Positions 1-8,227 are shown, numbered from the stretch's first letter. The stretch is 33,150 bases of DNA from CAZEFK01 sp964511405 (GCA_964511405.1 CAZEFK010000065.1:1-33150), one strand, 5' to 3'. Translations and numbers: made by a program. The notes: generated by a model from the letters alone, not told the origin.

Positions 1-346
1 GCAGGGCGGCCACGCGGCAAACGCGCGGGTTCAGCCGCTGGGTGATGCGCTTGATCGCGCCGCCCTTGCCGGCGGCGTCGCGGCCCTCGAACAGCACGAC
101 GAGCTTGAGCTTCTTGTGGACCACCCAGTCCTGCAGCTTGACCAGCTCGCCCTGCAGCCGCAGCAGCTCGCGGAAATAGATCCGGCGATCGATCTCGTCC
201 TCGGCCGGATGCTCGGCCAGGCCTTCGACGATCCCGGCCAGCTCCTCGTCTTCGAGCTCAAGCTCGAACTCGTCGTCGAAGGCGTCCGCCAACGCCTCGA
301 TGACCCGCCTGCGTGCCCGCTCCAGGGCGCTTGCCTCTGCGCTCAC
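1..346 (-). CDS. ppk2: Polyphosphate kinase 2 (PPK2 family), N-terminal part, cut by window edge
   Basis: The first about 115 codons of a PPK2-family enzyme, which uses polyphosphate to phosphorylate nucleotides or the reverse. An acidic N-terminal stretch (about residues 20-50) is followed by the family's helical lead-in and the Walker A motif EGRDAAGKGG (about residues 88-97). The family block KRITQRLNPRVCRV comes just before the sequence runs out at base 1. The start is GTG at 346-344, chosen because a GGAGAGCG ribosome site lies just upstream and no ATG is available in frame. The gene is divergent from ppk1, so two unrelated polyphosphate kinases sit back to back. The missing C-terminal part means the nucleotide preference (ADP, GDP or AMP class) cannot be judged. 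Confidence 0.9.
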   Translation of the reverse strand, partial: MSAEASALERARRRVIEALADAFDDEFELELEDEELAGIVEGLAEHPAEDEIDRRIYFRELLRLQGELVKLQDWVVHKKLKLVVLFEGRDAAGKGGAIKRITQRLNPRVCRVAAL

Positions 347-452
347 GATCGCTCTCCGTCGGGTGCCGTGCCGGCCAATTTGTCGATACCGGGGACAACA
401 GGGCAAATGGCGATTTTGTGTCACCGGCCGCGGCAATAGCCGCCGGCCGCCG

Positions 453-467
453 GCTCATGATATGAGC
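453..467. promoter_or_regulatory. Palindrome in the ppk2/ppk1 divergent region
   Basis: GCTCAT-GAT-ATGAGC is a perfect 6-base inverted repeat with a 3-base centre, placed between the two divergent polyphosphate kinase genes. It could be an operator half-site pair, or it could overlap a -10 element (TATGAG) for ppk1. No matching -35 element was found at the right distance. The role is a guess; the symmetry is directly visible. Confidence 0.3.
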
Positions 468-483
468 GGACCCGCGCCAACCA

Positions 484-505
484 GGGAGCCCGGTAGCGGG
501 CTCCC
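484..505 (+). promoter_or_regulatory. Hairpin in ppk1 leader
   Basis: A 9-base perfect stem (GGGAGCCCG / CGGGCTCCC) closes a 4-base loop. It is not followed by a T-run, so a classical intrinsic terminator is unlikely. A second small hairpin (AATGCGC-AGG-GCGCATT, 524-540) lies just before the ribosome site of ppk1 at about 544-549. The pair may affect translation or mRNA stability of ppk1-ppx. Function is inferred only from position and structure. Confidence 0.35.
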
Positions 506-559
506 CCACCATTGATGGAAGGAAATGCGCAGGGCGCATTCCTGAGGAGCGAGCCGTCC

Positions 560-2698
560 ATGTCCGCGATCGCCCTGACGCCGCCGCCCAGCGACCTTGC
601 GACGTCACCGGCCCGGTTCATCAATCGCGAGCTGTCCTGGCTCGCCTTCAACGGCCGGGTGCTCGCCGAGGCCGGCAATTTGCGCCATCCGCTGCTCGAG
701 CGTCTGCGGTTCCTCTCGATCTCGGACTCCAACCTCGACGAGTTCTTCATGGTGCGCGTGGCGGGCCTCAAGGGCCAGATCACGGCCGGCGTCGAGGAAG
801 TCAGCCCCGACGGCCTGACCCCGGCCCAGCAGCTTGATGCCGTGCGGGCCTTCGCGCGCACGCTGACCCAGGACCAGGAGACGCGCTGGGACGAGCTGCG
901 CGGGGCTCTCGCGGATGCCGGGATCGTGCTGGCCGACGTGCCTGATCTGACCGCCGGCGAGCGCGAGGCCGTGCATGCGATCTTCCAGGACGAGATCTTT
1001 CCGGTGCTGACCCCGCTGGCGATCGATCCCGCCCACCCGTTCCCGTTCATCGCCAATCGCGGCTTCTCGCTGGTGCTGCAGCTGCAGCGGACATCCGATG
1101 GCAAGCAGCTCAAGGCCCTGATCCCGCTGCCGGCGCAGCTGCGCCGGTTCATCCGCCTGCCCAGCGAAGGGATCCGCTTCATCCTGCTGGAGGAGGTGGT
1201 GGGCATGTATCTCGACCAGCTCTTCCCCGGCTTCGAGGTGATCGGCAAGGGCGCCTTCCGGATCAATCGCGACAGCGAGATGGAGATCGAGGAAGAGGCG
1301 GAGGACCTGGTCCGGCTGTTCGAGAGCGCGCTCAAGCGCCGGCGCCGCGGCAACGTCATCCGGCTGGTGGTCAACCGCGACATGCCCGAGCCGCTGCACG
1401 TCTTCGTGCGCGACCAGCTGCATGTGAGCGAGGAGGACGTCTATGCGGTGGGCTGCGTGATCGGCCTGGAGGCGGTCGCGCAGATGGCGGTCGACGAGCT
1501 GCCGGAGCTGCGCTACCCGCCTTACAATGTGCGCTTTCCCGAGCGCATCCGCGACTTCGGCGGCGACTGCTTCGCGGCGATCCGGGCCAAGGACATCATC
1601 GTCCACCATCCCTATGAAAGCTTCGACGTGGTGGTCCAGTTCGTGCTCCAGGCGGCGCGCGATCCGGCGGTCATCGCGATCAAGCAGACGCTGTACCGCA
1701 CCTCCGACGACAGCCCGATCGTGCGCGCCCTGGTCGAGGCGGCCGAGGCCGGCAAGTCGGTGACCGCCCTGGTCGAGCTGAAGGCGCGCTTCGACGAGGA
1801 GGCCAACATCAAGTGGGCGCGCGACCTGGAGCGCGCCGGGGCCCAGGTCGTCTATGGCTTCATCGACCTCAAGACCCACGCCAAGGTGTCGCTGGTGGTG
1901 CGCCGCGAGAGCAACCAGCTGCGCAGTTACGTTCACTACGGGACCGGCAACTACCATCCGATCACGGCCAAGATCTATACGGACCTCAGCTACTTCACCT
2001 GCGATCCGGTGCTGTGCCGCGACGCGGCCCGGCTGTTCAACTTCATGACCGGCTATGCCCAGCCCGAGCATCTGGAGAAGCTGGCGATCGCCCCCTTGAC
2101 GCTGCGTCAGACCCTGCTGCGCCATATCGCCGCCGAGGCGGCCCATGCCCGGGCCGGCCGGCCGGGCGGCATCTGGGCCAAGATGAACCAGCTGGTCGAT
2201 CCCGAGATCATCGACGCGCTGTGCGCGGCGAGCCAAGCGGGGGTCGAGATCGACCTGGTGGTGCGCGGCATCTGCTGCCTGCGTCCGGGCGTCGAGGGCC
2301 TGTCCGAGCGGATCCGGGTCAAGTCGATCATCGGCCGGTTCCTGGAGCATTCCCGGATCGTGTGCTTCGGCAACGGCCACCCGTTGCCGTCCAAGCACGC
2401 CATGGTATTCATCTCCTCAGCCGACTGGATGGGCCGCAACCTGGACCGCCGGGTCGAGACGCTGGTACCGGTCGAGAACCCCACCGTGCATAGCCAAGTG
2501 CTGGATCAGATCATGGCCACCAACCTGCGCGACCAGGCCTCGTCCTGGCTTCTCCAACCCGACGGCAGCTATGCGCGGATGCCGGCCGACCGCGACGCCG
2601 TCAGCGCCCACCTGTTCTTCATGACCAATCCCAGCCTGTCCGGGCGCGGCAGCGCCGCGCGGCGCAGCCTGGCCGGCCGCGTGAAGTCGGCGTCGTGA
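560..2698 (+). CDS. ppk1: Polyphosphate kinase 1
   Basis: Makes long-chain inorganic polyphosphate from ATP, reversibly, by a histidine-phosphate mechanism. The 712-residue product has the usual PPK1 length and layout: N-terminal helical domain beginning FINRELSWLAFNGRVL, middle domain, and two C-terminal phospholipase-D-like domains. The autophosphorylated His of the family corresponds to H440 in LKTHAK or to H459 in YVHYGTGNYHP (E. coli H435 and H454). The late motif ISSADWMGRNLDRRVE is intact. I chose ATG 560 because GAGGAGCG lies about 10 bases upstream. An in-frame TTG (512) and ATG (515) would add 15-16 residues that run through leader hairpins. The stop overlaps the GTG of ppx by 4 bases, so the synthase and its opposing phosphatase are translationally coupled. 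Confidence 0.95.
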   Translation: MSAIALTPPPSDLATSPARFINRELSWLAFNGRVLAEAGNLRHPLLERLRFLSISDSNLDEFFMVRVAGLKGQITAGVEEVSPDGLTPAQQLDAVRAFARTLTQDQETRWDELRGALADAGIVLADVPDLTAGEREAVHAIFQDEIFPVLTPLAIDPAHPFPFIANRGFSLVLQLQRTSDGKQLKALIPLPAQLRRFIRLPSEGIRFILLEEVVGMYLDQLFPGFEVIGKGAFRINRDSEMEIEEEAEDLVRLFESALKRRRRGNVIRLVVNRDMPEPLHVFVRDQLHVSEEDVYAVGCVIGLEAVAQMAVDELPELRYPPYNVRFPERIRDFGGDCFAAIRAKDIIVHHPYESFDVVVQFVLQAARDPAVIAIKQTLYRTSDDSPIVRALVEAAEAGKSVTALVELKARFDEEANIKWARDLERAGAQVVYGFIDLKTHAKVSLVVRRESNQLRSYVHYGTGNYHPITAKIYTDLSYFTCDPVLCRDAARLFNFMTGYAQPEHLEKLAIAPLTLRQTLLRHIAAEAAHARAGRPGGIWAKMNQLVDPEIIDALCAASQAGVEIDLVVRGICCLRPGVEGLSERIRVKSIIGRFLEHSRIVCFGNGHPLPSKHAMVFISSADWMGRNLDRRVETLVPVENPTVHSQVLDQIMATNLRDQASSWLLQPDGSYARMPADRDAVSAHLFFMTNPSLSGRGSAARRSLAGRVKSAS

Positions 2699-4224
2699 CC
2701 GATCCGTCGGGCATTCTGGACGCCCACGGGACGGGCGCGCGCACGGCGGTCATCGACATCGGTTCGAACTCGATCCGCTTGGTGGTCTACCGCGACGGCG
2801 CACGGGCGCCGCTGCAGCTGTTCAACGAGAAGGTGCTGTGCGGCCTCGGCCGCGGCATGGCGGTGACCGGCCGGCTCAATCCCGACGGCGTCGCGCTGGC
2901 GTTGGAGAATCTGGCCCGGTTCAGGGCCCTGGTGCAGGCCATGGGGGTGGCTCGGTTGGACGTGGTCGCCACCGCGGCCGTCCGCGACGCCGACAACGGC
3001 GCCGAGTTCGTCGAGCAGCTCCGGCATCTCGGGATCGACATCCGCGTGCTGAGTGGCGTCGACGAAGCCCGGCTGTCGGCGCTCGGCGTGCTGTCGGGAA
3101 TCCCCGAGGCCGACGGCCTGATGGGCGATCTCGGCGGCGGCAGCCTGGAACTCGTCGACCTCGACCGTGGCCACCCCGACGGCATGGTGCCCGGTGCCCA
3201 CGTGACCCTGCCGCTGGGGCCGCTCCGGCTGATGGATACGGCCGGCGGCAATCTCCGGCGCGGCCAGGCCATCGTCGACGGCACCCTGGCCGAGATCGAC
3301 TGGCTCGACCGCCTCCAAGGGCGCAATTTCTATGCGGTCGGCGGCGCGTGGCGGATGCTCGCGCGCCACCTGATGGAGAGCCGCCGCTATCCGCTGCACA
3401 TCATCCACGCTTTCGCGGTCGACGCCGTCGAGGCGGTCGGATTCCTGCAGCGCTACGGCAAGCTGATCGCCAAGCAGGATCGGCGGCTCGCCACCCTGCC
3501 GCGCAAGCGCCTGGAGACGCTGCCCTGGGCAGCCCTGGTGCTGGAGCGGCTGTTCGCCCGCGCCATGCCGCACAGCCTGGTGTTCTCGGCCTTCGGCCTG
3601 CGCGAGGGGGTGCTGTTCGAGCGCCTGTCGGCGGTCTCGCGCCGGGGTGACCCGCTGCTCACGGCGCTGTCCCAGATCGCGGCCGGCGGCCGGTTCCATT
3701 TCTCGCCCGATGAGATCGTCCGCTTTCTCGAACCGTTGACCGGCGCCTGGCCGACGCCGCTGCGCCGACTGTGCCTGGCCGCCTGCATCGCCAGCGACCT
3801 GGCCTGGACCGAGCACCCGGACTACCGGGCCGAGCAGGCCTATTACCGCATGCTGCGCCTGCCGGTCGTCGGCATCGACCATCCCGGCCGCGCCTTCCTG
3901 GCGCTGGCCATGGCCGCGCGTTATGGCGGCGAGGCGACGGCGCCCCTGACCGAGGTTGCCCGCTCGCTGTTGAGCGAGGAGGACCGGCGGCGCGCCACCG
4001 TGCTCGGCCTCAGCCTGCGCCTGGCTTACACGCTGACGGGCGGCGCGCCCGGCATCCTCAGCCAATGCCGGCTGTCGCGCCTCGATCCGACCCTGTCGCT
4101 GACCTTGTCCAAGGGCTTCGCGCTGGCCGTGGGTGAGGCGGTGCCGCGGCGGCTGGAGGCGATCGCGCGCGTGCTGTCCCTGCGCGCCGAGATCGTGCAG
4201 GAGCACCCGGTTGCCGCAGCGTGA
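2695..4224 (+). CDS. ppx: Exopolyphosphatase, Ppx/GppA family
   Basis: Hydrolyses terminal phosphates of polyphosphate, or of pppGpp in the GppA branch. The actin-like ATPase-fold signatures are clear: AVIDIGSNSIRLVVY near residue 20 and GDLGGGSLELVDL near residue 145. The C-terminal half (after about residue 310) is the helical HD-like extension of long Ppx proteins. At 509 residues it fits the long class. The GTG start at 2695 is set by the 4-base GTGA overlap with ppk1. Pairing with ppk1 favours polyphosphate as the main substrate, but sequence alone does not exclude pppGpp activity. Confidence 0.92.
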   Translation: MTDPSGILDAHGTGARTAVIDIGSNSIRLVVYRDGARAPLQLFNEKVLCGLGRGMAVTGRLNPDGVALALENLARFRALVQAMGVARLDVVATAAVRDADNGAEFVEQLRHLGIDIRVLSGVDEARLSALGVLSGIPEADGLMGDLGGGSLELVDLDRGHPDGMVPGAHVTLPLGPLRLMDTAGGNLRRGQAIVDGTLAEIDWLDRLQGRNFYAVGGAWRMLARHLMESRRYPLHIIHAFAVDAVEAVGFLQRYGKLIAKQDRRLATLPRKRLETLPWAALVLERLFARAMPHSLVFSAFGLREGVLFERLSAVSRRGDPLLTALSQIAAGGRFHFSPDEIVRFLEPLTGAWPTPLRRLCLAACIASDLAWTEHPDYRAEQAYYRMLRLPVVGIDHPGRAFLALAMAARYGGEATAPLTEVARSLLSEEDRRRATVLGLSLRLAYTLTGGAPGILSQCRLSRLDPTLSLTLSKGFALAVGEAVPRRLEAIARVLSLRAEIVQEHPVAAA

Positions 4225-4293
4225 CGGCTGGCACAGCGCGGCGGACGGTGTGCAGGTAGGATCCGTCCGTCGCCAATTGCAGACACTGTCGCG

Positions 4294-5673
4294 ATGACGC
4301 TGCCCTTCGCCTTCCGCGGGATCGCCATTCAGTCGAGCGCGCCCGATTACGACCAGCCTTATGCCCAGACGGTCATCGACCAGGTGGCCGGGCTCGGCGC
4401 GAATTGGGCGAGCGTGGTCAGCGCGACCCATTTCGACCGCACGTCGGGCGCGCTCGACTGGACCAGCGCGCTCAGCAATACCGCTGATGCCATCGGCACC
4501 GAGATCGCGCGGCTCCATGCTCGTGGTCTGCGGGTCGCGCTGACTCCGCACATGGAGGACGACCACGGCCACAACCTGATGTATCCGGCCTGGACACCGG
4601 CCGATCCGGCGGCTTTCTTCCGCCAATACAAGGCGATGGCGCTCTACTATGCGGGCATCGCGGAGCGTGCCGGCGCTGAGATGCTGACCATCGGCACCGA
4701 GCTCGGGCCGGCGATCACCGGGGCGGCCAATCGGTCGGCCTGGGTCGATATCATCGCCGCAATCCGCCAGGTCTACCATGGCGCCCTGACCTATTCCGCC
4801 GGCGGCGACGCCAGTGCGGGCGCGGATGGCTACGACTTCGAGGCCGCCAAGGTCTCGTTCTGGGATCTGCTCGACTATGTCGGCGTGAACGCCTACGCCC
4901 AGCTCGACGAGCATGGCGGCACCGCCGACCAGTTCGTGGCCGATTGGCACCACAGCGCCGCGACCGGCACCGACATCGCCGGCACGATCACGGCCTTCGC
5001 CAACCAGGTTGCCAGGCCGGTGATCTTCACCGAGATCGGTTGGCGCAACCTGAACCGGTCGGCCGAGGTGGGCGGCGATTTCGAGGCGCCGGGCACTCCG
5101 GACCCTGCCCAGCAGGCGTCGCTGTGGGACGCGACCTTTCGGGTCTGGTCCGGTGCCGGGCGGTGGCTCAGGGGCTTGATCGGCTGGGACGTCAGCGCCA
5201 ATCCGGCCGACGCCGGGCCACCGTTCACCGGCTACGACATGGTCGGCCAGCCGGCCGGGACGGTCATCCGCGGCTGGTTCGCCCAGGCGGCGGTGCCGGT
5301 CGGCGCTTTCGACGCCGCGCGCTATCGGGCCCGCTATGCCGATGTCGCGGCCGCCGGAATCGACCCGCTGAGCCACTATCTCAGCACCGGCTGGACCGAG
5401 GGCCGCCGGATCAACGACGAGTTCGTGGCCTTCGATCCGGCCTGGTATCTCGCGCACAACCCCGATGTCGCCGCCGCGGGGATTGCGCCCGCGGCCCACT
5501 ATGCGCTGGCCGGCTGGCGCGAGGGCCGTGCGCCGAGCGCCGATTTCGACGGCCGGGCCTATCTGGCGGCCTACCCCGACGTTGCGGCCAGCGGCCTCGA
5601 TCCGCTGCGCCATTACCTGCTGGCCGGCATGGCGGAAGGCCGGTCGGCCTTCCCGGTTGCCGTCAGCCATTAG
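4294..5673 (+). CDS. Putative glycoside hydrolase (GH113-like TIM barrel) with three C-terminal repeats
   Basis: A 459-residue protein. Residues about 5-330 look like a clan GH-A TIM barrel of the GH113 (beta-mannanase-like) type: RGIAIQSSAP at strand 1, LTIGTELGP with E136 as probable acid/base, and VIFTEIGWRN with E247 as probable nucleophile. The substrate is unknown. Residues 339-450 hold three copies of a repeat of about 38 residues of the form FDxxxYLxxxPDVAAAGxxP..HY...GWxEGR. The same repeat closes the next gene. There is no signal peptide: the barrel begins almost at residue 1, so any export would need a non-Sec route. The ATG at 4294 has only a weak ribosome site. It follows ppx by 69 bases on the same strand. 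Confidence 0.75.
   Translation: MTLPFAFRGIAIQSSAPDYDQPYAQTVIDQVAGLGANWASVVSATHFDRTSGALDWTSALSNTADAIGTEIARLHARGLRVALTPHMEDDHGHNLMYPAWTPADPAAFFRQYKAMALYYAGIAERAGAEMLTIGTELGPAITGAANRSAWVDIIAAIRQVYHGALTYSAGGDASAGADGYDFEAAKVSFWDLLDYVGVNAYAQLDEHGGTADQFVADWHHSAATGTDIAGTITAFANQVARPVIFTEIGWRNLNRSAEVGGDFEAPGTPDPAQQASLWDATFRVWSGAGRWLRGLIGWDVSANPADAGPPFTGYDMVGQPAGTVIRGWFAQAAVPVGAFDAARYRARYADVAAAGIDPLSHYLSTGWTEGRRINDEFVAFDPAWYLAHNPDVAAAGIAPAAHYALAGWREGRAPSADFDGRAYLAAYPDVAASGLDPLRHYLLAGMAEGRSAFPVAVSH
5308..5643 (+). repeat. Three tandem FD...NPDVAAAG...GWxEGR protein repeats (first glycosidase)
   Basis: The repeat units begin at residues 339, 380 and 418 of the GH113-like protein. Each contains an FDxxxY opening, a PDVAA(A/S)G core and a HY...G...EGR close. 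Similar repeats occur, to my knowledge, in proteobacterial surface proteins and glycosyltransferases. Their function is not established, and a carbohydrate-binding or secretion role is a guess. Confidence 0.8.
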
Positions 5674-5713
5674 CCCAACTCCTCGGCCCAGCTTCCTTCA
5701 CGAGGACATCGGC

Positions 5714-6991
5714 GTGCCCCTCAGCACCGTCGGCAGCTGGGCCTACCAGCTTCAAGGCATTACGCCGTCGTCGATCACCACGCTGGCCCGATCGGCCTAT
5801 GACCTGGTGGTCATCGATCCGGTGACGACGATCGCCGGCCAGCAGGGTTTCGACATCGCCGGCAGCGTCGCCGCGCTGAAGGCGTCGCGCGGGTCGAGCG
5901 GCGCGGGCAAGACCGTGCTGGCCTATGTCGATGTCGGCGAAGCCGAGAGCTATCGCACCTATTGGACCGCCGGCTGGACGGCCGGCAGCCCGGACTGGAT
6001 CCTCGGCAGCGATCCGGACGGCTGGGCCGGCAACTACCCGGTCAAGTTCTGGCGGCCGGAGTGGCAGTCGATCGCGCGGGCCCAGGTTGCCCAGGCGATG
6101 GCGGCCGGCTTCGACGGCCTTTATCTCGACTGGCTGGAGATCTACAAGCATCCCCCGGCCGTCGCCGCCGCGCGGGCCGAGGGACGGGACATCGTCGGCG
6201 ACCTGCTGGGGTTCGTGCGCAGCCTGGCCGCGACCGCCCGGGCCATCAACCCCAACGCCGTGCTGGTCGTCCAGAACACCGCGGACCTGGCGTCGAACCC
6301 CGACTATGTGCGCCTGTTCGACGCGATCGCGCAGGAGCATGTGCTGTTCAACGGCAGCCCGACCGACCCCGATTCGGGGATCGTCAAAGGCGATGTCGCG
6401 ATGCCGCCCGAGGACGCGAGCGCCACCACGGCGAACCTGGCGTCATGGCGCGCCCAGGGCCGCACAGTGCTGACCGTCGATTACGCGACGACGCCGCAGA
6501 ACGCCGCGATCGCGTACGGCTATTCCGCCGCCCACGGCTTCGTCCCCTATGTCGCCACACAGAAGCTGGACGCGCCGTCGACCACGCCACCGCCGCTGCT
6601 GAGCCCGTCGGGTGCGGTCTCGCGCGCGTCGCTGACCTTGCCCGTCAACGGCTTCGACGCGGCCTACTATCTTGCGACCAATCCCGACGTCGCGGCGGCC
6701 GGGGTCGATGCCCTGACCCACTATCAGAACTTCGGATGGCGCGAGGGCCGGGCGCCCGACCGCATGTTCGATCCCAAGGCGTATCTGGCGGCGAACCCCG
6801 ACGTCGCCGCCGCCGGGATGGAGCCGCTGACGCACTATCATCTCTCTGGCTGGCGCGAAGGGCGGGCGGCGTCGCCGAGCTTCGACACCGCCGCCTATCT
6901 GCGGGCCAACCCCGACATCGCCGCCGCCGGCGTCGACCCGCTGGCCCACTATCTGGCGCTCGGCTATTTCGAGGGCCGCCACCTGCGCTGA
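5714..6991 (+). CDS. Putative GH114-like (TM1410 family) glycosidase with three C-terminal repeats
   Basis: A 425-residue protein from the GTG at 5714. Residues about 5-285 resemble the endo-alpha-1,4-polygalactosaminidase (GH114, MJ1477/TM1410) barrel: SWAYQLQGI at the start, TVLAYVDVGEAESY (D73 and E76), KFWRPEWQSI, and GFDGLYLDWLEIYK with D134 and D139 as likely catalytic or structural acids. A Thr/Pro linker (about 286-300) leads to three 38-residue repeats (314-422) that match those of the upstream gene. No signal peptide is seen. The GTG start has GAGG about 10 bases upstream. An open frame extends further 5' but overlaps the previous gene in a different frame. The gene ends 4 bases from the convergent rnd stop. 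The polygalactosamine substrate is a family inference, not shown here. Confidence 0.75.
   Translation: MPLSTVGSWAYQLQGITPSSITTLARSAYDLVVIDPVTTIAGQQGFDIAGSVAALKASRGSSGAGKTVLAYVDVGEAESYRTYWTAGWTAGSPDWILGSDPDGWAGNYPVKFWRPEWQSIARAQVAQAMAAGFDGLYLDWLEIYKHPPAVAAARAEGRDIVGDLLGFVRSLAATARAINPNAVLVVQNTADLASNPDYVRLFDAIAQEHVLFNGSPTDPDSGIVKGDVAMPPEDASATTANLASWRAQGRTVLTVDYATTPQNAAIAYGYSAAHGFVPYVATQKLDAPSTTPPPLLSPSGAVSRASLTLPVNGFDAAYYLATNPDVAAAGVDALTHYQNFGWREGRAPDRMFDPKAYLAANPDVAAAGMEPLTHYHLSGWREGRAASPSFDTAAYLRANPDIAAAGVDPLAHYLALGYFEGRHLR
6653..6979 (+). repeat. Three tandem 38-residue FD...NPDVAAAG...GWREGR repeats (second glycosidase)
   Basis: The units begin at F314, F352 and F390, exactly 38 residues apart, and end in GWREGR, GWREGR and GYFEGR. 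They are more regular than the copies in the preceding gene, and the core (N)PDVAAAG is nearly invariant. This suggests recent duplication or homogenisation within this gene. Confidence 0.85.
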
Positions 6992-6995
6992 GGCG

Positions 6996-8150
6996 CTAAG
7001 ACTCCAGCCGCACCAGCCGGATCGTGTCGCGCGCGGCGGTGAGCGCGATGCGGCCATGCTTCAAGGCCAGCGCGTCGGCGCCGAACAGCTCGCGCCGCCA
7101 GCCGGTCAGCGCCGGCACGTCGGCGTCGTCGGAACAGGCGATGGCGTCCAGGTCGGCGCTGTTGGCGACCAGCTTCTGGGCGACCTCGTGCTGCTCGCAT
7201 TTCAGCTTCAGCAGCACCTTCAACAGCTCGATCAGCGGGCCGCGGCCGGGCGGCGGCGATGGGCGCTCGGGCAGGGTGGGGGCGGTCGCAGCCGGCAGCT
7301 CCAGGCCGCGCCGGATCGCGGCCAGGATCGCTTCGCCGGTGGCACCCTCGACGATGCCCCGGCTCAGGCTGCGGCTGCGCGCCAGCTCGGCCTGGGTGGT
7401 CGGCATCTGGGTGGCCAGCTCCAGGATCGCCTCGTCCTTCAGCATCCGGGTGCGCGGCAGGTTGCGCCGCTGCGCCTCGGTCTCGCGCCAAGCCGCCACC
7501 TCGCGCAGCACGTTCAGGAATTTCGGGCTGCCGCTGCGCGGCTTGAGGCGCATCCAGGCGATCTCGGGATCCAGCCGATAGGTCGCGGGGTCGGCCAGGA
7601 TCGCCATCTCCTCGTCGACCCAGCGCGCCCGGCCGGTGCGCTCGATGCGCCGCGACAGCTTCTCATAGACCAGGCGTAGATGGCGGACGTCGTCGAGCGC
7701 GTAGTTCAGCTGGCGCTCGGACAGCGGGCGCACCGACCAGTCGGTGAAACGCGACGACTTGTCGATCCGCGCGCCGGCCAGCTTGGTCGCCAGCGTCTCG
7801 TAGCTGACCGAGTCGCCGAAGCCACAGACCATGGCCGCGACCTGGGTGTCGAACAGCGGTGCCGGCACGGCGCCGGTCGCCTGGACGAAGATCTCCAGGT
7901 CCTGGCGGGCGGCGTGGAACACCTTGAGCACGCCGGGGTCGGCAAGCAGCGCGTAGAGCGGCGCCAGATCCATGCCCGGCGCCAGGGGATCGATGGCGGC
8001 GGCGCCGACGCTGGTGCCGACCTGCACCAGGCACAGCTGCGGCCAATAGGTCTTGTCGCGCAGGAATTCGGTGTCGACGGTGACGTAGCTATCTTGAGCG
8101 GCGGCTGCCAGGAAGGCGGCGAGGCTCGCGGTATCCGCGATCGAAGTCAT
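6996..8150 (-). CDS. rnd: Ribonuclease D
   Basis: 3'-5' exoribonuclease that trims tRNA precursors and other stable RNAs. The 384-residue product shows the DEDD exonuclease signatures: VDTEF near the start (D26, E28), HAARQDLE as Exo II and the YALDDVRHL block with the Exo III acid and Tyr. An HRDC-type helical region follows. I start it at ATG 8150 (MTSIADTAS), not at the longer upstream frame, because a promoter-like -10 (8158-8163) lies right before this ATG. That upstream extension has no recognisable RNase D sequence. No ribosome site precedes the ATG, consistent with a leaderless message. It diverges from aspS, with 142 bases between the start codons. Confidence 0.93.
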   Translation of the reverse strand: MTSIADTASLAAFLAAAAQDSYVTVDTEFLRDKTYWPQLCLVQVGTSVGAAAIDPLAPGMDLAPLYALLADPGVLKVFHAARQDLEIFVQATGAVPAPLFDTQVAAMVCGFGDSVSYETLATKLAGARIDKSSRFTDWSVRPLSERQLNYALDDVRHLRLVYEKLSRRIERTGRARWVDEEMAILADPATYRLDPEIAWMRLKPRSGSPKFLNVLREVAAWRETEAQRRNLPRTRMLKDEAILELATQMPTTQAELARSRSLSRGIVEGATGEAILAAIRRGLELPAATAPTLPERPSPPPGRGPLIELLKVLLKLKCEQHEVAQKLVANSADLDAIACSDDADVPALTGWRRELFGADALALKHGRIALTAARDTIRLVRLES

Positions 8151-8157
8151 CGGGCGG

Positions 8158-8185
8158 ACTATACGGTTTCCGCGCCGGCTGCCAA
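8158..8185 (-). promoter_or_regulatory. Sigma-70-type promoter for rnd
   Basis: On the minus strand, TTGGCA (8185-8180) and TATAGT (8163-8158) are separated by 16 bases. The predicted transcription start is about 8151, immediately before the ATG at 8150, which would make the mRNA leaderless. Both hexamers are close to consensus, and the placement fits the lack of a Shine-Dalgarno sequence. Confidence 0.55.
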
Positions 8186-8227
8186 GCCGGCGTGGCAATT
8201 GGCGGGCCTGCCATGTACAGGGACCGC

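Noticed and set aside
484..505. Intrinsic terminator upstream of ppk1
   Set aside because: The stem is strong but is followed by CCACC and not a T-run, and no gene ends upstream on that strand.
347..559. Pho box upstream of ppk1
   Set aside because: No CTGTCAT-type direct repeat was found. The nearest string (TGTGTCACC) matches poorly.
2569..5670. Minus-strand open frame of 1033 codons
   Set aside because: It is antisense to ppk1's end, ppx and the first glycosidase. Its sequence is low-complexity Arg/Gly/Ala/Asp-rich with no domain signatures, a usual shadow of very GC-rich genes.
5465..5713. Longer 5' extension of the GH114-like gene
   Set aside because: It overlaps the C-terminal repeats of the preceding gene in another frame and has no family sequence. 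GTG 5714 with a ribosome site fits better.
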